A DNA stretch of 37,130 bases from Karstenula rhodostoma CBS 690.94 (Eukaryota; Ascomycota; Dothideomycetes; Pleosporales; Didymosphaeriaceae): NCBI GenBank assembly GCA_010093485.1, contig MU001497.1, forward strand, positions 1,951,312 to 1,988,441, in the 5' to 3' direction. Within the stretch, counting starts at the first letter, position 1; every line of letters begins with the position of its first letter. Positions 36,827-37,130 of this stretch are shown here, piece after piece. The position numbers and the translations under genes were made by a program. Under the pieces are notes generated by a model. The model saw only the letters and a program-made list of their open reading frames with translations, searched no databases and was not told where the DNA came from.

Positions 36827-37003
36827 ATAATAGTTAGTATAGATAATTTTAATTTATAGATATATTCTACTATTTACTTATATTTTTTTACTATAATATT
36901 AAGAATCTACTATAGTAGCCTTTACTATAATTTTTATCTTAGATAATATAATCTAGTAATATTTTATATACTATTATATAGGTAGATCTATATATATAGG
37001 CCT

Positions 37004-37027
37004 CCTTACTTTAGGGCCCTAAGTAGG
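37004..37027. repeat. Palindrome containing TTAGGG-CCCTAA
   Basis: TTAGGGCCCTAA at 37011-37022 is a perfect 12-bp palindrome and, formally, one telomere unit head to head with another. Flanking ACT/AGT extends it imperfectly. One unit per side is too little to claim a fusion point; the rest of 36.83-37.13 kb holds nothing identified. Confidence 0.5.
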
Positions 37028-37130
37028 AAAATAATAGCCCGTATATTCGCCAAAGTAAAAAAATACCTAGGCCTAAATTAAAAAAAAAAATTTTAGTTAC
37101 TAAAATATACTAAGATCTTACGCGATACCT

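Larger units (their letters stand above)
1..37130. other. RIP-saturated AT-rich block
   Basis: CpA and TpG are nearly absent on both strands, ATG is essentially missing and CpG is rare, while TpA, CpT and ApG are abundant. This is the signature of fungal repeat-induced point mutation, which converts C to T mainly at CpA in duplicated DNA during the sexual cycle. A CpG hit once becomes TpG, whose partner strand is again a CpA target, so both dinucleotides are lost. Everything in the window except the N run carries this signature, so the whole stretch has probably been repeated DNA. It is expected to be silent, H3K9-methylated heterochromatin; that last point is inference from the process, not seen here. 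Confidence 0.95.

Overview
The window is an AT-rich, gene-dead block from a filamentous ascomycete that carries out repeat-induced point mutation (RIP). CpA and its complement TpG are almost absent over the 36.5 kb of called bases. CpG is rare, TpA is everywhere, and the surviving C and G sit mostly in CpT, CpC, ApG and GpG. This is the product of C-to-T change at CpA (and CpG) on both strands, run close to exhaustion. No intact open reading frame of useful length exists: Gln and Trp codons (and some Arg codons) have become TAA or TAG, and ATG is essentially missing. A short TTAGGG tract agrees with a fungal genome. No tRNA, rRNA, CRISPR array or live gene was seen.

Mutation was by substitution, so several large genes can still be followed by reading TAA/TAG as former Gln/Trp/Arg. 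Four relics are anchored by many family motifs held in one frame: (1) about 3.84-6.80 kb, plus strand, a RecQ-type helicase like the telomere-linked helicases (TLH) of fungi; (2) about 16.0-20.3 kb, plus strand, an SF1 Upf1-like helicase with five tandem CCHC zinc knuckles near its N-terminus; (3) about 26.15-30.85 kb, plus strand, a second, diverged TLH-like RecQ helicase; (4) about 31.74-36.68 kb, plus strand, an SNF2-family ATPase with a frame-supported 70-bp intron. Two minus-strand relics (about 10.4-14.85 kb and 24.7-25.87 kb) have coherent, stop-poor frames, but I do not recognise their families.

Between the relics lie decayed repeats: a pair of inverted ~50-bp tandem arrays (8.86-10.13 kb), a dispersed repeat with a copy at 9.55 kb and another at 21.6 kb, direct duplications at 15.1-15.8 kb, and a 2.9-kb tract (20.85-23.77 kb) mutated even further than the rest. 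That tract ends in three telomere-like hexamers and a (TA)11 run, followed by a minisatellite and a 640-bp assembly gap (24030-24669).

The most interesting items are the co-location of three different classes of helicase/translocase relics, the five-knuckle Upf1-like helicase, and a short motif shared by the SNF2 relic's intron(s) and by a 3 x 70-bp array just upstream of its probable start, which recalls fungal introner-like elements. All protein reconstructions are by eye; profile searches after de-RIPping would be decisive.
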